This document shows, piece by piece, positions 18,114 through 26,719 of a DNA stretch of 64,000 bases. The position numbers were made by a program, and so were the translations under genes. The stretch is from JACVRU01 sp040905885. Lineage in GTDB: Bacteria; Actinomycetota; Thermoleophilia; Gaiellales; Gaiellaceae. How positions within the stretch are numbered: the first letter of the stretch is position 1; each line of letters opens with the position of its first letter. Location: contig JBBDQR010000157.1 in the NCBI GenBank assembly GCA_040905885.1, forward strand, positions 1 to 64,000, in the 5' to 3' direction. The notes below the pieces were generated by a model. That model did no database searches and was not told the DNA's origin. It worked only from the letters and a program-made list of their open reading frames with translations.

Positions 18114-19166
18114 CTAGGGCGAAGTGGTTTCGGTCGAATCGGTCGACGTCTCCGTCGACGTCGTCTCCTCCTCCTCGGGGAACGCGAACGGCGTGTAGAC
18201 GAGCGTCACCTCCGGCCCGAACGCCTCGCGCAGCCCCGCGAACGTCGCCAGGAGATCCGAGAACGACCCGACGCCGACGACCGTGTCGCCCGCCTGGACG
18301 AACTGGCGCCGACGCTCGCCGCCGAGCTCCGCCGTCGTGACCAGTCGGATGTGCTGGACGAGGTTCCGCTCCTTGAGGACGCCAGCCTGGGCCTCCGTCT
18401 CGGTGACGACGCTTCCGCTCCTGGCGGCTCGCCTCGTGAGTGCGGGGAGCTCCCCGGGGGGAAGCGTGACGATGCCGAGCTTCAGCGTCTGCAGCAGCTC
18501 CGGCTCCCACTCCTCCAGCTGGTACTCGACGACCTCCAGCGGCTGGGCGACCGAGACGACTCCGGCGGCTTCTGGACCGTTCGCGGAGAGCTCGCGCCAG
18601 CCGATATCCGGATCGGCCGTCGAGAGCACCCGGACAGTCCCTTCGTGGACCCTGACCGTGGTGTTGTCGCCGCCGGCGATCAGGGTGAAGAGGGTGCCGG
18701 TGACCTCGATCTCGGCTCCCGGCGCCTCGAGGCGGATCGTCTCGCCGCCGGTCTCGGCGTCGCAGGCGATCGCCCCGGCGAGCAGCCGGAGCGCGGTGGC
18801 GGCATCCGGCCGGATCAGCACGGCGGCTTCGGGTCGCAACTTGCAGCCCGCGATCTCGCGCGTGTCGAACTCGAGCGTGCCTCCCGGCCCGGTCGACAGG
18901 CGGTCGGCGCGGAAGATGGTCTCCTGGCGCAGGACCGGCCCGCAGTCCCGCTGCACCACCTCCAGGTAGCCGGTGATCACCCCCTCCTCCTCGACGCAGC
19001 GCTCGACCTCGGTGCTGGTCGTGCCGGTCTCGGTGGTCGCCGTGCTCGTTCCCGTCGTCGTCCCGGTGTCCCCGCCGGTCTGCGTGCCGGCCTCGGGGCC
19101 GCCCCCGCCGCAGCCGGAGCTCGCCAGAAGGATGGCGGCGAACAGGAGCACGGCCCCCGAGGGCAT
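18114..19166 (-). CDS. Probable lipoprotein with FecR-like domain
   Basis: A 350-residue protein with a short hydrophobic signal ending in a lipobox-like ASSGC, then a Gly/Thr-rich linker (GTTTGTSTATTETGTTST). The middle (about residues 150-200) reads like a FecR domain (EIEVTGTLFTLIAGGD, TTVRVHEGTVRVLS). The C-terminal region has LATFAGLREAFGPEVTLVYT and ends in a second Thr/Ser/Glu-rich tail. It is likely anchored on the outer face of the membrane. Its ATG overlaps the stop of the upstream pentapeptide-repeat gene by one base (TGATG). The exact role is unknown; an envelope sensor is one possibility. Confidence 0.7.
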   Translation of the reverse strand: MPSGAVLLFAAILLASSGCGGGGPEAGTQTGGDTGTTTGTSTATTETGTTSTEVERCVEEEGVITGYLEVVQRDCGPVLRQETIFRADRLSTGPGGTLEFDTREIAGCKLRPEAAVLIRPDAATALRLLAGAIACDAETGGETIRLEAPGAEIEVTGTLFTLIAGGDNTTVRVHEGTVRVLSTADPDIGWRELSANGPEAAGVVSVAQPLEVVEYQLEEWEPELLQTLKLGIVTLPPGELPALTRRAARSGSVVTETEAQAGVLKERNLVQHIRLVTTAELGGERRRQFVQAGDTVVGVGSFSDLLATFAGLREAFGPEVTLVYTPFAFPEEEETTSTETSTDSTETTSP

Positions 19167-20623
19167 CAGAAGATCCCCTCGATCAGCTCGCGCGAGACGG
19201 GCCAGACGTTGCCCGCGTTGAGAACGAAGGTGACGATCAGGAGCTTGAAGACGAGGTACTCGGCCACGCTCCAGGCGCCGTCGGGAGGGCGCAGCCGGAG
19301 GAGCGCCCCGGCGGTCTCGCCGAGATCCTGGGCGGCGCCGCGTAAACGCGCGGCCTCACTTGGCCGCGTCGGTCGGCGCCTCGCCCAGCGCACGCCGGCA
19401 CCGAGGGCGAGGAGGCCGGCGATCGCGATCAGCTGGTGGTAGGGGCGCACGCCGTAGCCCCAGACGCCGTAGTTGAACGAGAGGTCGAGGCTCCGCCCCA
19501 GCGGCCCCTTGCGCTCGCGGGCGATCGTCAGCCGCCGCACGCGCGCGTCGTTGGCGGTCTCGAGGTCGTCCGCGGCGCGCGCGCCCCGCTCGAGGAGGGC
19601 GAGCGCGGCCTCCTGCGCGGGCCGGTCGTCGTCTCCCGGGCCGTCGACGAGCGCCGCGTCGTCGAGATCGAGCCGGAGCGACCGAATCCGGCCGCCGCTC
19701 TCCCGGCCGAACGGCAGGCGCAGCCGCTCGAACCGGGCGCCCTGGAGATCGAGCTCGGCCACGTCCGCCTGGTCGAAGCTCACGGACCCTTCGACGAGCG
19801 CGTCGGAGAAGGAGACGGGCCCGAGGAAGCGGACGGTCGAGAAGTCGACGTCCCCGCGGAGCCGCACGTCCTGGAAGCTCAGGTCGCCTGACGACGTGGC
19901 CCGCGAGAACCGGGCCGGCCCGGCCACGTCGGCGAGGAAGAAGGTCGCCCCGTCCTCGAAGGAGGCACGGTGGAAGTCCAGCGACGGGTCGGCGCCGGAG
20001 CCGTCGAAGCTCGCCGCCGCGAAGTCGACCCGCTCGACGAAGCGAGCGCCGGCGAAGCGCCCCGCGCCGGCCACCTCGACGGTCGAGAAGTCCGCGAACG
20101 ATCCGAACTCGGCGCTCGCGAAGCTGACGCCGTCGCCGAAGATCGCGCCGGCGAACGAGCCGCTGCCGTGGAACTCGGCCCCGGAGAAGTCGGCCGCCCC
20201 CTCGAAGCGGGCCCCGTCGAAGCGGGCGGCCTCGTCGAAGACCGCCAGCGCGAGGTCGGCGGCGCCGAGCTGGGCGCGCGCGAAGGTGACGGGGGCGCCG
20301 AAGCGGGCGCCGGCCAGGTCGAGCCGCCCTCGGATCTCGCTCTCCGAGAGGTCGACCACGTGGGAGAAGGAGCGGTGTGCGCCCTGAATGCCGCCGAGCA
20401 GGCGCGACCGGCGCAGCACGAGCGGCACGTCCAGGGCCGGCGGCAGCCGCAGAGCGCCCCTGACCTCGACCCCGGTGAGCACGACGGGGCGCCCGGCGGC
20501 GAGCGCGGCGACCAGATCGGCTGCGTCCACCGCGCGAGGGCGCGCCGGAACTGCGGCCTCTGCGCCGCCCGCGAGGACGAGCGGCAGGACCAGGGCCGCG
20601 ACGCAGGCGTGGCTCTGTCTCAA
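19166..20623 (-). CDS. Exported pentapeptide-repeat protein with C-terminal membrane segments
   Basis: About 485 residues. A signal-like segment (SHACVAALVLPLVLAGGAEA) is followed by many pentapeptide units of the A-x-F-x-x type (ARFDGARFEGAADFSGAEF) that should fold as a right-handed quadrilateral helix, about residues 90-320. After a charged linker there are one or two hydrophobic segments (LIAIAGLLALGAG and EYLVFKLLIVTFVLNAGNVW), so the C-terminus is membrane-bound. I chose the TTG at 20623 because the signal peptide starts there and GGGAG lies 9 bases before it; the frame extends further but overlaps the upstream gene's end. The stop overlaps the lipoprotein start. Resembles membrane-tethered Pentapeptide_3 proteins; function unknown. 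Confidence 0.75.
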   Translation of the reverse strand: MRQSHACVAALVLPLVLAGGAEAAVPARPRAVDAADLVAALAAGRPVVLTGVEVRGALRLPPALDVPLVLRRSRLLGGIQGAHRSFSHVVDLSESEIRGRLDLAGARFGAPVTFARAQLGAADLALAVFDEAARFDGARFEGAADFSGAEFHGSGSFAGAIFGDGVSFASAEFGSFADFSTVEVAGAGRFAGARFVERVDFAAASFDGSGADPSLDFHRASFEDGATFFLADVAGPARFSRATSSGDLSFQDVRLRGDVDFSTVRFLGPVSFSDALVEGSVSFDQADVAELDLQGARFERLRLPFGRESGGRIRSLRLDLDDAALVDGPGDDDRPAQEAALALLERGARAADDLETANDARVRRLTIARERKGPLGRSLDLSFNYGVWGYGVRPYHQLIAIAGLLALGAGVRWARRRPTRPSEAARLRGAAQDLGETAGALLRLRPPDGAWSVAEYLVFKLLIVTFVLNAGNVWPVSRELIEGIF

Positions 20624-20648
20624 CGTAAACGGCTCCCGTCGCGCGGCC

Positions 20649-21371
20649 CTATGGCAGATAGGTCCTGATCTGCCGGCGCCCACCGAGCGAGCCGCGGCTG
20701 TAGTCGATCGGGAAGAGCTGCGGGCCGCTCTCCTGACCGTGGCTGATCACCTTGCCGTTGCCCACGTAGAGCGTCACGTGGTTGATGTCGCCGTGGCTGT
20801 GCCCGTAGAAGACGAGGTCTCCCGGCTTCGCCCGGGTCGTCTCGCGTCCCTGGCCGATCTGTGTCCCCGTGTAGCCGAAGCCGTTGTACCCGAGCCCGTT
20901 CGGGTCGGGCGCCCCGGCGGCGAAGTAGCACCACGTCACAAAGGACGAGCAGTCCTCGAACTCCGGAAAGGACGGCGGCAGGAGACGCCGGCGGACGCCC
21001 TCCATGCGCTGCGAGCTCTGCGTGTAGCGGATCCGCTCGCGGTTCGCGTAGCCGCAGTGCGCAGCCGCCACGATCTTCTGCCGGGTCGTGGTGGCCTCCT
21101 CGCCCGCCTTTGCAGCCCGCTCGAGCAGCAAGCGGCTGAACGCGTCGAAGTGGGGCGCGAGCGCGGCATAGGTGTCCTTCCCGACCTCGCCGTCGATGTC
21201 CGGGAGCCCGCGCGCCCGCTGGAACTCCTTGACCTGGGCCTCCAGCCCGGCGTCGAAGACGTTCGTGATCTTGTCCGCCTTGGGCCTGAACCCGGCCTTG
21301 CGCAGCGCCCGCTGAACCGCGCGGACGTCGCGGCCCTTGGAGCCGATCTTCAGCAGCCGCGGCTCAGCCAT
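20649..21371 (-). CDS. Peptidoglycan-binding NlpC/P60-type hydrolase
   Basis: About 240 residues. Residues 5-75 form a PG_binding_1 repeat (IGSKGRDVRAVQRALRKAGF and FQRARGLPDIDGEVGKDTY). The C-terminal part is NlpC/P60-like, with the catalytic Cys in EDCSSFVTWCYF and the His in INHVTLYVGNGKVISHG. No signal peptide is seen, so export may use another route, or the protein may act after lysis. The ATG at 21371 overlaps the end of a small upstream reading frame by 8 bases; in-frame ATGs at 21398 and 21410 are alternatives. It leads the minus-strand envelope group at 16-21 kb. Confidence 0.83.
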   Translation of the reverse strand: MAEPRLLKIGSKGRDVRAVQRALRKAGFRPKADKITNVFDAGLEAQVKEFQRARGLPDIDGEVGKDTYAALAPHFDAFSRLLLERAAKAGEEATTTRQKIVAAAHCGYANRERIRYTQSSQRMEGVRRRLLPPSFPEFEDCSSFVTWCYFAAGAPDPNGLGYNGFGYTGTQIGQGRETTRAKPGDLVFYGHSHGDINHVTLYVGNGKVISHGQESGPQLFPIDYSRGSLGGRRQIRTYLP

Positions 21372-21540
21372 CCTGGTCACCGGGGACGGCCGGGGCATGG
21401 GTCTCGGCATGCACGCTGTCGTCGCCCTCCCCCTCGGGAGGCGGGTCCTCCCGGGCCGGGGCGAACGGGTCGAACTCGTCCTCGTCGCCGACGAGCGGGA
21501 TCGGCTCGAGCAGGGCCTTGATCCGGTCCCTCAGGGTCAT
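21364..21540 (-). CDS. Possible small acidic protein upstream of the NlpC/P60 gene
   Basis: A 58-codon frame starting MTLRDRIKALLEPIP, followed by an acidic Asp/Glu/Pro-rich tail. Its stop overlaps the start of the NlpC/P60 gene by 8 bases, the usual spacing of coupled genes here. The ribosome site is weak. It could instead be leader sequence. No family recognised. Confidence 0.4.
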   Translation of the reverse strand: MTLRDRIKALLEPIPLVGDEDEFDPFAPAREDPPPEGEGDDSVHAETHAPAVPGDQDG

Positions 21541-21702
21541 GACCGCGCCCGCGCCGCAGGAGTGAGCTCGCCGTTCGTCACTCCACGCTCCTCGATTTGG
21601 TCCTTCCGCGCCTCACAGTTGCACGCCCGCGCGGCCAAGTCAATCCGCCGGGCCCGGCGCCCTCGGTTGACCGTCGCCGCGGATCGCCGTAGATTGAGAG
21701 AC

Positions 21703-24078
21703 GTGGGGGGAGCCGCCGAAACTCGCTCGGCCGAGCGCCCGATCCAGCCGCGCGTCCGTCTCTCGTCGCCGCTGGACGCGCTGAAGCCGCACTACGACGT
21801 CGTCGTCGTCGGCTCGGGGTACGGGGGCTCGATCGCCGCCTCCCGGATGGCGCGGGCCGGCCGCACGGTCTGCCTGCTCGAGCGCGGCCGAGAGCTCCAA
21901 CCCGGCGAGTATCCCGACTCGGCGGCCGAGTCGTTCCACGAGTTCCAGATCGACACCAAGGAGCGGCACTTCGGCCGTGCCGACGGCCTCTTCGACATGC
22001 GGGTCAACGACGACATGAACGTCCTCGTCGGCTGCGGTCTCGGGGGCACGTCGCTCGTGAACGCGAACGTGGCCCTCCCCGCTGAGGCGAGGGTCTGGGA
22101 GGACGAGCGCTGGCCGCAGGCGCTCCGCGACGACCGCGCCGGACTGGACGAGGGCTACCGGCGCGCGACCGAGATGCTGAAGCCGGCGCCGTTCCCGCAG
22201 GAGCTCGCCCCGCTGCCGAAGCTCGCAGCGCTCGAGGCGGCCGCCGCCGCCATGGATGCGCGCTTCTACCGGCCGCCGATCAACGTCACCTACAAGGACG
22301 GGACGAACCACGTGGGCGTCTACCAGCAGGCGTGCCACCTGTGCGGCGACTGCGTCTCGGGCTGCAACTACGGAGCCAAGAACACGACCCTGATGAACTA
22401 CCTCCCCGACGCCCGCAACCACGGGGCCGAGCTGTTCACGCAGGTCAGGGTCGATCGCGTCGACCGCCGCGACGGGCGCTGGGTCGTCTACTTCCGCCCG
22501 GTCGGCTCCGGGCGCGAGGCCTTCGACGCGCCGCCGATGTTCGTCACGGCGGACATCGTCATGCTCGGCGCCGGCGCGCTCGGATCGACCGAGATCCTGC
22601 TCCGCTCGCGCGCAGCCGGCCTCCCGCTCTCGGACGTTCTCGGCCACCGCTTCACAGGAAACGGCGACGTGCTCGGCTTCGGCTACAACTGCGACCGGCC
22701 GATCAACGGCATCGGCTTCGGCGACCACGCCGTCGGCGAGCTGCCGCCCGTCGGCCCCTGCATCACCGGGATCATCGACCTGCGCGAGCAGCCCGTGCTC
22801 GAGGAGGGGATGGTGATCGAGGAGGGAGTCGTCCCGGGCGGCCTCTCGCCCGTGCTCGCGCGCGTCTTCGAGATCGCGGCGGCGCTCGTCGGCAAGGACA
22901 CGGACGACGGCGTGGCGGACTTCTTCCGGGAGCGCGCGCGGGAGATCCAGATGATGGTCCAGGGCCCGTACCGCGGCGCGCTCCAGAACACGATCACGTT
23001 CCTGGTGATGGGTCACGACGACGGCGAGGGTCGCCTCGTGCTCGACGACGGGCGGGTACGGGTCGAGTGGCCCGGGGTCGGATCGCAGCCGATCTTCCAG
23101 CGGGTGGCCGAGCGCCTGACCGAGGCGACGGCCGCGCTCGGCGGCGAGTTCGTCAAGAACCCGATCTGGAGCAAGCTCCTCCACCACGACCTCGTCACCG
23201 TGCACCCGCTCGGGGGCTGCCCGATGGGCGAGGACGCCGCCGGCGGCGTGGTGGACGCCGACGGGCGGGTGTTCGCGGGCGGCGACGGCTCGGCCGTGCA
23301 CGAGGGGCTCTACGTCTGCGACGGCGCGATCGTGCCCCGGCCGCTCGGGGTCAACCCGCTCCTGACGATCTCCGCGCTGGCCGAGCGGATCTGCGACCGC
23401 ATGGCGGCGCGGCACGGCTGGACGATCGACTACGGCCTCGCGTACGCGCCGCCGCGGCAGGCGCAGGAGCCCGTGAAGCCCGGGATCCAGTTCACCGAGA
23501 CGATGCGCGGGTTCTTCGCCGCGGGCGCGACGGGCGCCTACGAGGATGCCGAGCGCCGGGGCCGCGAAGAGGATTCGCCGTTCGAGTTCACGCTCACGAT
23601 CGTCTCCGACGACCTCGAGCGGATGCTCGAGGAGCAGGAGCATGCGGCCCGCATCTTCGGCACCGTGAAGGCTCCGGCGCTCTCACCGAGCCCGCTGACG
23701 GTGACCGACGGCGTCTTCAACCTGTTCGTGACCGACCCCGCGGAGCCCGACCGGAGGCTGATGCGCTACCGGATGGGGCTCGCGGCGGAGGACGGGAAGC
23801 GCTACTTCTTCGACGGCTTCAAGCGGATCGAGGACGACCCCGGCCTCGACATGTGGGCGGACACGACGACGCTCTACATCACCGTCCACGAGGGCGGGGA
23901 CGACACCGGGCCCGTGGCCGGCAAGGGCGTCCTCCACATCCACCCGCGGGACTTCATGCGCCAGATGACGACGATGCGGGTCAGGAACGCGCTCTCGGCG
24001 CGGCAGCAGCTCGCGCTCTCGGGACGGTTCAGCGCCCTCTTCACCGGCTCGCTGCACGACGTCTACGGCCTGGGCTAG
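21703..24078 (+). CDS. GMC-family FAD-dependent oxidoreductase (cholesterol-oxidase-like)
   Basis: About 791 residues. The N-terminal FAD-binding motif is YDVVVVGSGYGGSIAASRMA, followed by LLERGREL. A cysteine cluster (ACHLCGDCVSGCNYGAKN) near residue 210 is typical of the sterol-oxidase-like GMC subgroup. The C-terminal GMC motif HPLGGCPMGEDAAGG carries the catalytic His. An extension of about 200 residues after LLTISALAERICD resembles the linker found in fusions of this enzyme with an alpha/beta hydrolase, and a separate hydrolase gene of that type lies at 27.6-28.7 kb. The start is taken as GTG at 21703; upstream sequence is low-quality coding. The 3' end overlaps the convergent patatin gene by 38 bases. 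The substrate is probably a sterol or other lipid alcohol, by family only. Confidence 0.85.
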   Translation: MGGAAETRSAERPIQPRVRLSSPLDALKPHYDVVVVGSGYGGSIAASRMARAGRTVCLLERGRELQPGEYPDSAAESFHEFQIDTKERHFGRADGLFDMRVNDDMNVLVGCGLGGTSLVNANVALPAEARVWEDERWPQALRDDRAGLDEGYRRATEMLKPAPFPQELAPLPKLAALEAAAAAMDARFYRPPINVTYKDGTNHVGVYQQACHLCGDCVSGCNYGAKNTTLMNYLPDARNHGAELFTQVRVDRVDRRDGRWVVYFRPVGSGREAFDAPPMFVTADIVMLGAGALGSTEILLRSRAAGLPLSDVLGHRFTGNGDVLGFGYNCDRPINGIGFGDHAVGELPPVGPCITGIIDLREQPVLEEGMVIEEGVVPGGLSPVLARVFEIAAALVGKDTDDGVADFFRERAREIQMMVQGPYRGALQNTITFLVMGHDDGEGRLVLDDGRVRVEWPGVGSQPIFQRVAERLTEATAALGGEFVKNPIWSKLLHHDLVTVHPLGGCPMGEDAAGGVVDADGRVFAGGDGSAVHEGLYVCDGAIVPRPLGVNPLLTISALAERICDRMAARHGWTIDYGLAYAPPRQAQEPVKPGIQFTETMRGFFAAGATGAYEDAERRGREEDSPFEFTLTIVSDDLERMLEEQEHAARIFGTVKAPALSPSPLTVTDGVFNLFVTDPAEPDRRLMRYRMGLAAEDGKRYFFDGFKRIEDDPGLDMWADTTTLYITVHEGGDDTGPVAGKGVLHIHPRDFMRQMTTMRVRNALSARQQLALSGRFSALFTGSLHDVYGLG

Positions 24079-25297
24079 CCAGTAGCCACCCGAAACGGAG
24101 CACGGCTGCGAGTCGCCGGCGTAGCGGGTACGGGCCCGTCGCCTGCAAGGTCCACAGGAAGCGGACCGCGTCGCGGAGGCCGCCCTCGAGGATCACGCGA
24201 TCGCCGTCCACGTCGAGCTCGTAGACCCGGCGCCTCCCCTCCAGGCGGAACTGCCCGCCCCGTGCGATCCGCCCGTCGTCGAGGACGCCGACCGCCTCCG
24301 CCGTCCGCTCGTCGCGGAACCGCGCGAGATCCCGCACGTCCACGCGGACGCTCCCGCCGCGCAGCCGGCGCGCGAAGGCGACGCCGAGCGCCGGGTCGCG
24401 CATCCGCGTCGCCGACTCGTCCCACGGCACGCCCCCCTCCGGCCGGCGGGCGAGGTACGCCTTCGCGTCGCGGTAGCCCATCGCCACCAGCGCGTCCGCG
24501 TCGACGCGGCCGAGGTAGAAGTCCGGGTCGAGCGGGAGGGGGAACTCCGGCTTGATCACGTGCAGCCGCGGCAGGGGGTCGGTGCGCGCGCGCAGGTGCG
24601 CGAGCTCCTCGAAGAGGCCGCCGTTCGCGCTCAGCTCGATCATGTGCACGTACTGGTCGAATGCGCCGGGCCGGTACGTGCTCGAGTTGCCGATGCACCA
24701 GACGAGCCAGAGCTCCTCGCAGCCGCGCCGCACGGCCTCACTCGGGTTCGCGTCCTTGATCCACACCGAGTCGACGAAGAGCCGTCCGTCGCGCTGCACG
24801 GGAGGCATGAAGATCGGCAACGTGATCCCCGCGACGAGCAGGTCGAGGTCGATCTCGGTGTGCGGGACGGCGACGTTCGTCTTCGCCGCGAAGTCGCAGA
24901 CGTTGAACGTGCCCTCGATGCCGCGGGCGGCGCGGATCCGGTCGACGTCCACGCCGAGGTGCGGGAAGACGCGCTCCACGATCCCGTCGGCGTCGCCGAA
25001 GGCCATCAGCTTCGGACCGCGGAGGTAGCGGCGCAGCGGCAGGAGCGAGACGAAGTCGCGCACGCGCAGCGTCCGCCAGCGCTCGCACATCTCGGCCGGC
25101 TCGATGCCCGACAGCAGCATCGCCAGGTTGATCGTCCCGCCCGAGGTGCCGTCCCCGTGGACGAAGCGCAAGCCCTCCTCCTCGAGGGCGAGGAGGACAC
25201 CGGCCTGGTAGGCCACGCGCATCCCGCCGCCGGCGAGGATCAGCGACCGCCGCGGACCCGGAGCGTCGCCTGCAGCGAGAGCGGGGACGTGCTCCAC
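24041..25297 (-). CDS. Patatin-like phospholipase
   Basis: A 418-residue patatin-domain protein. The oxyanion segment is LILAGGGMRVAYQAGVLLAL, the nucleophile Ser is in GDGTSGGTINLA (GxSxG), and the Asp of the dyad is probably in RLFVDSVWIKDANP. About 150 residues after the catalytic domain are of unknown function (VDADALVAMGYRDAKAYL). No signal peptide is seen, so a cytoplasmic or membrane-peripheral lipid acyl hydrolase is likely. Start is GTG at 25297 with GGACGGGG 6 bases upstream. It converges with the GMC oxidoreductase, with which patatins often cluster. Confidence 0.85.
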   Translation of the reverse strand: MEHVPALAAGDAPGPRRSLILAGGGMRVAYQAGVLLALEEEGLRFVHGDGTSGGTINLAMLLSGIEPAEMCERWRTLRVRDFVSLLPLRRYLRGPKLMAFGDADGIVERVFPHLGVDVDRIRAARGIEGTFNVCDFAAKTNVAVPHTEIDLDLLVAGITLPIFMPPVQRDGRLFVDSVWIKDANPSEAVRRGCEELWLVWCIGNSSTYRPGAFDQYVHMIELSANGGLFEELAHLRARTDPLPRLHVIKPEFPLPLDPDFYLGRVDADALVAMGYRDAKAYLARRPEGGVPWDESATRMRDPALGVAFARRLRGGSVRVDVRDLARFRDERTAEAVGVLDDGRIARGGQFRLEGRRRVYELDVDGDRVILEGGLRDAVRFLWTLQATGPYPLRRRLAAVLRFGWLLASPGRRRRAASR

Positions 25298-25372
25298 CTA
25301 GTGCCCCGTCCGGTAATGCCGCCGAGCTTCTGGGTCGCGAGCACCAAGCCAGAGGCCGCACTCGCCCGCCGT

Positions 25373-25389
25373 CAAGGTCGGACACCTTG
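25373..25389. repeat. Small perfect hairpin CAAGGT-N5-ACCTTG
   Basis: A perfect six-base inverted repeat with loop CGGAC, in the 206-base gene-free gap between the patatin gene and a small membrane-protein gene. Possibly a REP-like element or a processing site; no T-run follows on either strand. Confidence 0.5.
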
Positions 25390-25441
25390 GCATGGGGTTG
25401 GGTGTAAACTGGCGCCGTGTGATCGCGGGCCATAAAGGGGC

Positions 25442-25470
25442 CCCCACGAAGTGCGAAGCACTTCGTGGGG
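25442..25470. repeat. 29-nt hairpin repeat, copy 1 (13-bp stem, GAA loop)
   Basis: CCCCACGAAGTGC, loop GAA, then the exact complement. A second 29-nt element with the same geometry lies at 56790-56818 (loop GCA). Its stem differs at three positions, and each difference is kept paired. It sits downstream (minus strand) of the small membrane-protein gene at 25504 and may also act as a transcription stop. Confidence 0.7.
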
Positions 25471-25485
25471 AAGAGATGCCGGCAT

Positions 25486-25508
25486 GTATTGCTGGATGGG
25501 GCACTAGT
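25486..25508. repeat. 23-nt repeat containing the stop codon of the adjacent gene (copy 1)
   Basis: 21 of 23 bases match the element at 33228-33250, including GTATTGCTGGATGG and CTAGT. In both places the CTA is the reverse of the TAG stop ending the minus-strand gene. Confidence 0.65.
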
Positions 25509-25905
25509 CCTCGAGCGTTCCGTACGTGTAGGCGAAGATCGCTGCGACGCCGACGAGCTCCCAGGCCAGGAACGACACCATCGCAGCCGAGGGAACGCCG
25601 TCCACCGCGAGGCTCAGCAGCCTGGCGACTACGCCGGCCGTCATGACCGCGAGGAAGCCCCGGTTGAAGGCGCGGCGCCGGAAGATCTGACGCCAGTAGA
25701 GGAGCGCGAACGCGCCGAAGCCGAGCTCGACGGCGCGGAGGAACCGGTGCTGCGCCAGCAGGCTCGCCTCGGGGTCGTCGAGCCCGGCGGTCAGCGACAG
25801 GTCGAAGGGAGCGGCGACCGCTCCCACGGCCCCGGCGAGGACGAGCGTCGCCGCGTACCCGAAGAAGAGGACCAGCGCGGCCCACCTCAGGAACGGATGC
25901 GCCAC
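25504..25905 (-). CDS. Small integral membrane protein, unknown function
   Basis: 133 residues with about four predicted membrane helices: WAALVLFFGYAATLVLAGAVGA, a central AVELGFGAFALLYW, FLAVMTAGVVARLLSL and VSFLAWELVGVAAIFAYTYG. This layout resembles DUF4345-like proteins. The ATG at 25905 lies inside the end of the upstream membrane-protein gene (19-base overlap), so the two are coupled. The stop codon is inside the 23-nt repeat at 25486-25508. No function can be assigned. Confidence 0.7.
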   Translation of the reverse strand: MAHPFLRWAALVLFFGYAATLVLAGAVGAVAAPFDLSLTAGLDDPEASLLAQHRFLRAVELGFGAFALLYWRQIFRRRAFNRGFLAVMTAGVVARLLSLAVDGVPSAAMVSFLAWELVGVAAIFAYTYGTLED

Positions 25906-26261
25906 CAGTAGCCGATCGCGAGGAGCGCGGACGAGAAGTCGAAGACGGCGAGGGCGAGGCCGTAGTAGGAGAAGACGTCCAGCACGACGGCGAGCGACAT
26001 CGCCGCGGCCGCGCCGAGCTTCTGGAGCGCCGACCAGCCGACGACGAGGCTGCTCGGCGGCGGCCGGAGCAGCGTCTGGGTCAGCGCGCCGCCGACCACG
26101 GCCATGAACATGCCGATGATCCCGAAGAAGAGGCGGTCGCTGGTGGTCGTGGGCGCGGAGAGCAGGTCGAGGACGAAGCCCTGGGCGGCGATCAGGACGA
26201 TTCCGGACAGGAAGGTGCCGGCGGCGATCGCGAGCAGCGCCAGGCGCAGCGGGTCTCTCAT
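25887..26261 (-). CDS. Small integral membrane protein, unknown function
   Basis: 124 residues with about four membrane helices: LALLAIAAGTFLSGIVLIAA, RLFFGIIGMFMAVVGGALT, AAAAMSLAVVLDVFSYYGLA and a final SSALLAIGYWW. The ATG at 26261 overlaps the upstream stop (ATGA), and its own end overlaps the next gene, making a tight run of membrane proteins downstream of the acetoacetate-decarboxylase-like gene. No family recognised. Confidence 0.7.
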   Translation of the reverse strand: MRDPLRLALLAIAAGTFLSGIVLIAAQGFVLDLLSAPTTTSDRLFFGIIGMFMAVVGGALTQTLLRPPPSSLVVGWSALQKLGAAAAMSLAVVLDVFSYYGLALAVFDFSSALLAIGYWWRIRS

Positions 26262-26719
26262 CGGGCCTTGAAGGCGAAGTAGGTGGCCATCGCCAGCCAC
26301 TGCGCCGTCCAGAACCAGATCCGGATCCAGTTGAGGGAGATCCACTTGCCGAGCACCTGCTGGAGCTCGGCGTCGTCGGTGATGTGAGCGGCCAGCCTCC
26401 GGTTGTGCGGGAAGATGAGCAGCGTCGTCAGCCCGGTGGCAGCGACCACGCCCGCCAGCACGACGGCGGGGGCGGCGACGTAGGTCGAGCCCCACTCGGC
26501 GACGATCAGCGCGATCGCGGCCCCGATGATCACGACGGTCATCACGGTGAAGAAGCGCGTCGCCCGCTTGATCGGGGCGACGATCTGGTCGTAGTAGTTG
26601 GCGGCCGTCATCGTGGCGCGGTTCGGGAGCGTGAAGAGCGACAGCGACCAGCCCGTGCCCAGGTACATCGAGGCGCACAGGAGCAGCACGCCCGCGACGA
26701 CGAGCTCCCAGACCCTCAC
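26258..26719 (-). CDS. Integral membrane protein, DUF1772-like
   Basis: 153 residues with about four helices: VVAGVLLLCASMYLGTGWSL, FFTVMTVVIIGAAIALIVA, VVLAGVVAATGLTTLLIFP and WTAQWLAMATYFAF. A conserved-looking segment NRATMTAANYYDQIVAPI, plus LIFPHNRRLAAHI, suggests the DUF1772 (anthrone-oxygenase-like) superfamily, but the match is from memory of the fold pattern. The GTG at 26719 overlaps the stop of the acetoacetate-decarboxylase-like gene (GTGA). The role is unknown. Confidence 0.65.
   Translation of the reverse strand: MRVWELVVAGVLLLCASMYLGTGWSLSLFTLPNRATMTAANYYDQIVAPIKRATRFFTVMTVVIIGAAIALIVAEWGSTYVAAPAVVLAGVVAATGLTTLLIFPHNRRLAAHITDDAELQQVLGKWISLNWIRIWFWTAQWLAMATYFAFKAR

Noticed and set aside
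25298..25885. A coding frame across the gap at 25.3-25.5 kb
   Set aside because: The frame is Arg/Pro-rich without motifs and crosses three palindromic elements; it is better explained as intergenic repeats.
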